Positions 15,457 to 15,646 of a stretch of 15,646 bases of DNA are shown here, in pieces. The translations under genes were made by a program, and so were the position numbers. The stretch spans positions 1 through 15,646 of the forward strand of contig NZ_JOEZ01000061.1 of the NCBI RefSeq assembly GCF_000721175.1, given 5' to 3'. Origin of the DNA: Streptomyces anulatus. GTDB lineage: Bacteria > Actinomycetota > Actinomycetes > Streptomycetales > Streptomycetaceae. The notes beneath the pieces were generated by a model. That model had not been told where the DNA came from, searched no databases, and worked only from the letters and a program-made list of their open reading frames with translations. The stretch's first letter is position 1, and the number at the start of each line of letters is the position of its first letter.

Positions 15457-15483
15457 CCGGTACGGAGCGAAGCGGAGAACCGG
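15457..15483. repeat. Telomeric hairpin with GAA loop
   Basis: Arms CCGGTACGGAGC and GCGGAGAACCGG around GAA, with the same G-A, G-G and A-G mismatch set as its neighbour and one A-A mismatch. C-GAA-G is a known very stable mini-loop. Confidence 0.72.
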
Positions 15484-15487
15484 TCAA

Positions 15488-15504
15488 GCCTTGCGCAGCA
15501 AGGC
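15488..15504. repeat. Telomeric hairpin with GCA loop
   Basis: Perfect 7-bp stem GCCTTGC/GCAAGGC around GCA. Confidence 0.75.
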
Positions 15505-15506
15505 CC

Positions 15507-15531
15507 GGCCCGGGAGCGCAGCGGACAGGCC
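15507..15531. repeat. Imperfect telomeric hairpin with GCA loop
   Basis: Arms GGCCCGGGAGC and GCGGACAGGCC around GCA; pairs except for one C-A and the G-A, G-G, A-G set. Confidence 0.65.
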
Positions 15532-15532
15532 G

Positions 15533-15561
15533 TCACCACCCGGACACAGTCCGGGTGGTGA
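15533..15561. repeat. Telomeric hairpin with ACA loop
   Basis: Perfect 13-bp stem TCACCACCCGGAC/GTCCGGGTGGTGA around ACA. The ACA apex differs from the GCA apex used by most of its neighbours. Confidence 0.8.
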
Positions 15562-15583
15562 GCCCGGGGCGCAGCCCCGGGCT
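15561..15583. repeat. Telomeric hairpin with GCA loop
   Basis: Perfect 10-bp stem AGCCCGGGGC/GCCCCGGGCT around GCA; shares its first base with the preceding hairpin. Confidence 0.8.
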
Positions 15584-15606
15584 AGCGCGAACGCGGAGCG
15601 GAGCGC

Positions 15607-15631
15607 AACACCCCGGCGCAGCCGGGGTGTT
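15607..15631. repeat. Telomeric hairpin with GCA loop, outermost complete one
   Basis: Perfect 11-bp stem AACACCCCGGC/GCCGGGGTGTT around GCA. It corresponds in position and sequence to the third palindrome of the archetypal telomere (from memory). Confidence 0.82.
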
Positions 15632-15646
15632 CGCTTGCCCATCGCG

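Larger units (their letters stand above)
15374..15646. repeat. Streptomyces-type linear telomere (right end), outermost bases missing
   Basis: The final 273 bases are almost wholly made of adjacent hairpins with 3-4-nt apices, listed separately. Several contain the G-A/G-G/A-G purine mismatch set next to a GC closing pair, as known for Streptomyces telomeric foldback structures. Read inward from 15646, the strand starts CGCGATGGGCAAGCGAACAC and continues with a GCA-type hairpin, then TTGCGCTCCGCTCCGCG. From memory, this aligns with the archetypal S. coelicolor/S. lividans telomere from about base 27 onward, so the outermost palindrome and half of the second are absent. The likely cause is loss during assembly. 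These folded 3' overhangs are the substrate for Tap and Tpg. Confidence 0.88.

Overview
The window is high-GC actinobacterial DNA, almost certainly from a Streptomyces linear replicon (a linear plasmid, or less likely a chromosome end). Three observations point the same way. An adjacent gene pair encodes the telomere-associated protein Tap and the terminal protein Tpg. A large helicase carries four helicase-associated repeats, of the type found next to Streptomyces telomeres. The last ~275 bases are packed with perfect or near-perfect hairpins with GCA, GAA or ACA apices, the hallmark of Streptomyces telomeres. Read inward from base 15646, the end resembles the archetypal telomere but seems to lack the outermost ~26 nt, so the window stops about 26 nt short of the true DNA end. 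The left edge cuts through an IS630-family transposase gene, so that end is probably an assembly break at a repeat.

Layout: 1-99, tail of an IS630 transposase. 294-3035 (minus), the tap-tpg operon, preceded by four GTACG repeats spaced exactly 11 bp apart. 3109-3534, no convincing gene, followed by a strong hairpin terminator (3535-3570). 3586-4226 (minus), a toxin-antitoxin pair (ribbon-helix-helix antitoxin and PIN-like toxin) with a 24-bp inverted repeat upstream. 4442-5365 (minus), an APH(6)-type aminoglycoside phosphotransferase. 5423-5558 (minus), the C-terminal scrap of an IS110-type transposase. 5592-6911 (plus), a 439-aa protein I do not recognise. 7201-7767, an iteron-bearing non-coding region that looks like a replication origin. 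7768-11028 (plus), an overlapping operon: primase-polymerase, D5/P4-type helicase and two small unknown genes. 11349-11705 (plus), a small unknown gene. 11968-14646 (minus), the telomere-type helicase. 14701-15100 (minus), a small subtelomeric gene broken by an apparent one-base frameshift at a run of seven G. 15374-15646, the telomere.

How it fits together (inference): the prim-pol and D5-type helicase would start replication at the iteron region, and forks would run outward to the end. Tap and Tpg would then recognise the folded single-stranded telomere and prime end patching. The toxin-antitoxin pair could stabilise the element, and the aminoglycoside kinase is cargo. No transfer (Tra/FtsK), ParAB or site-specific recombinase gene is visible. 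The notable combination is a prim-pol/D5 helicase/iteron replicon, more typical of phages and integrative elements, on the same molecule as an archetype-like telomere and Tap/Tpg. The origin lies near the middle of the window, so most of a small linear plasmid may be represented here; this is not proven.
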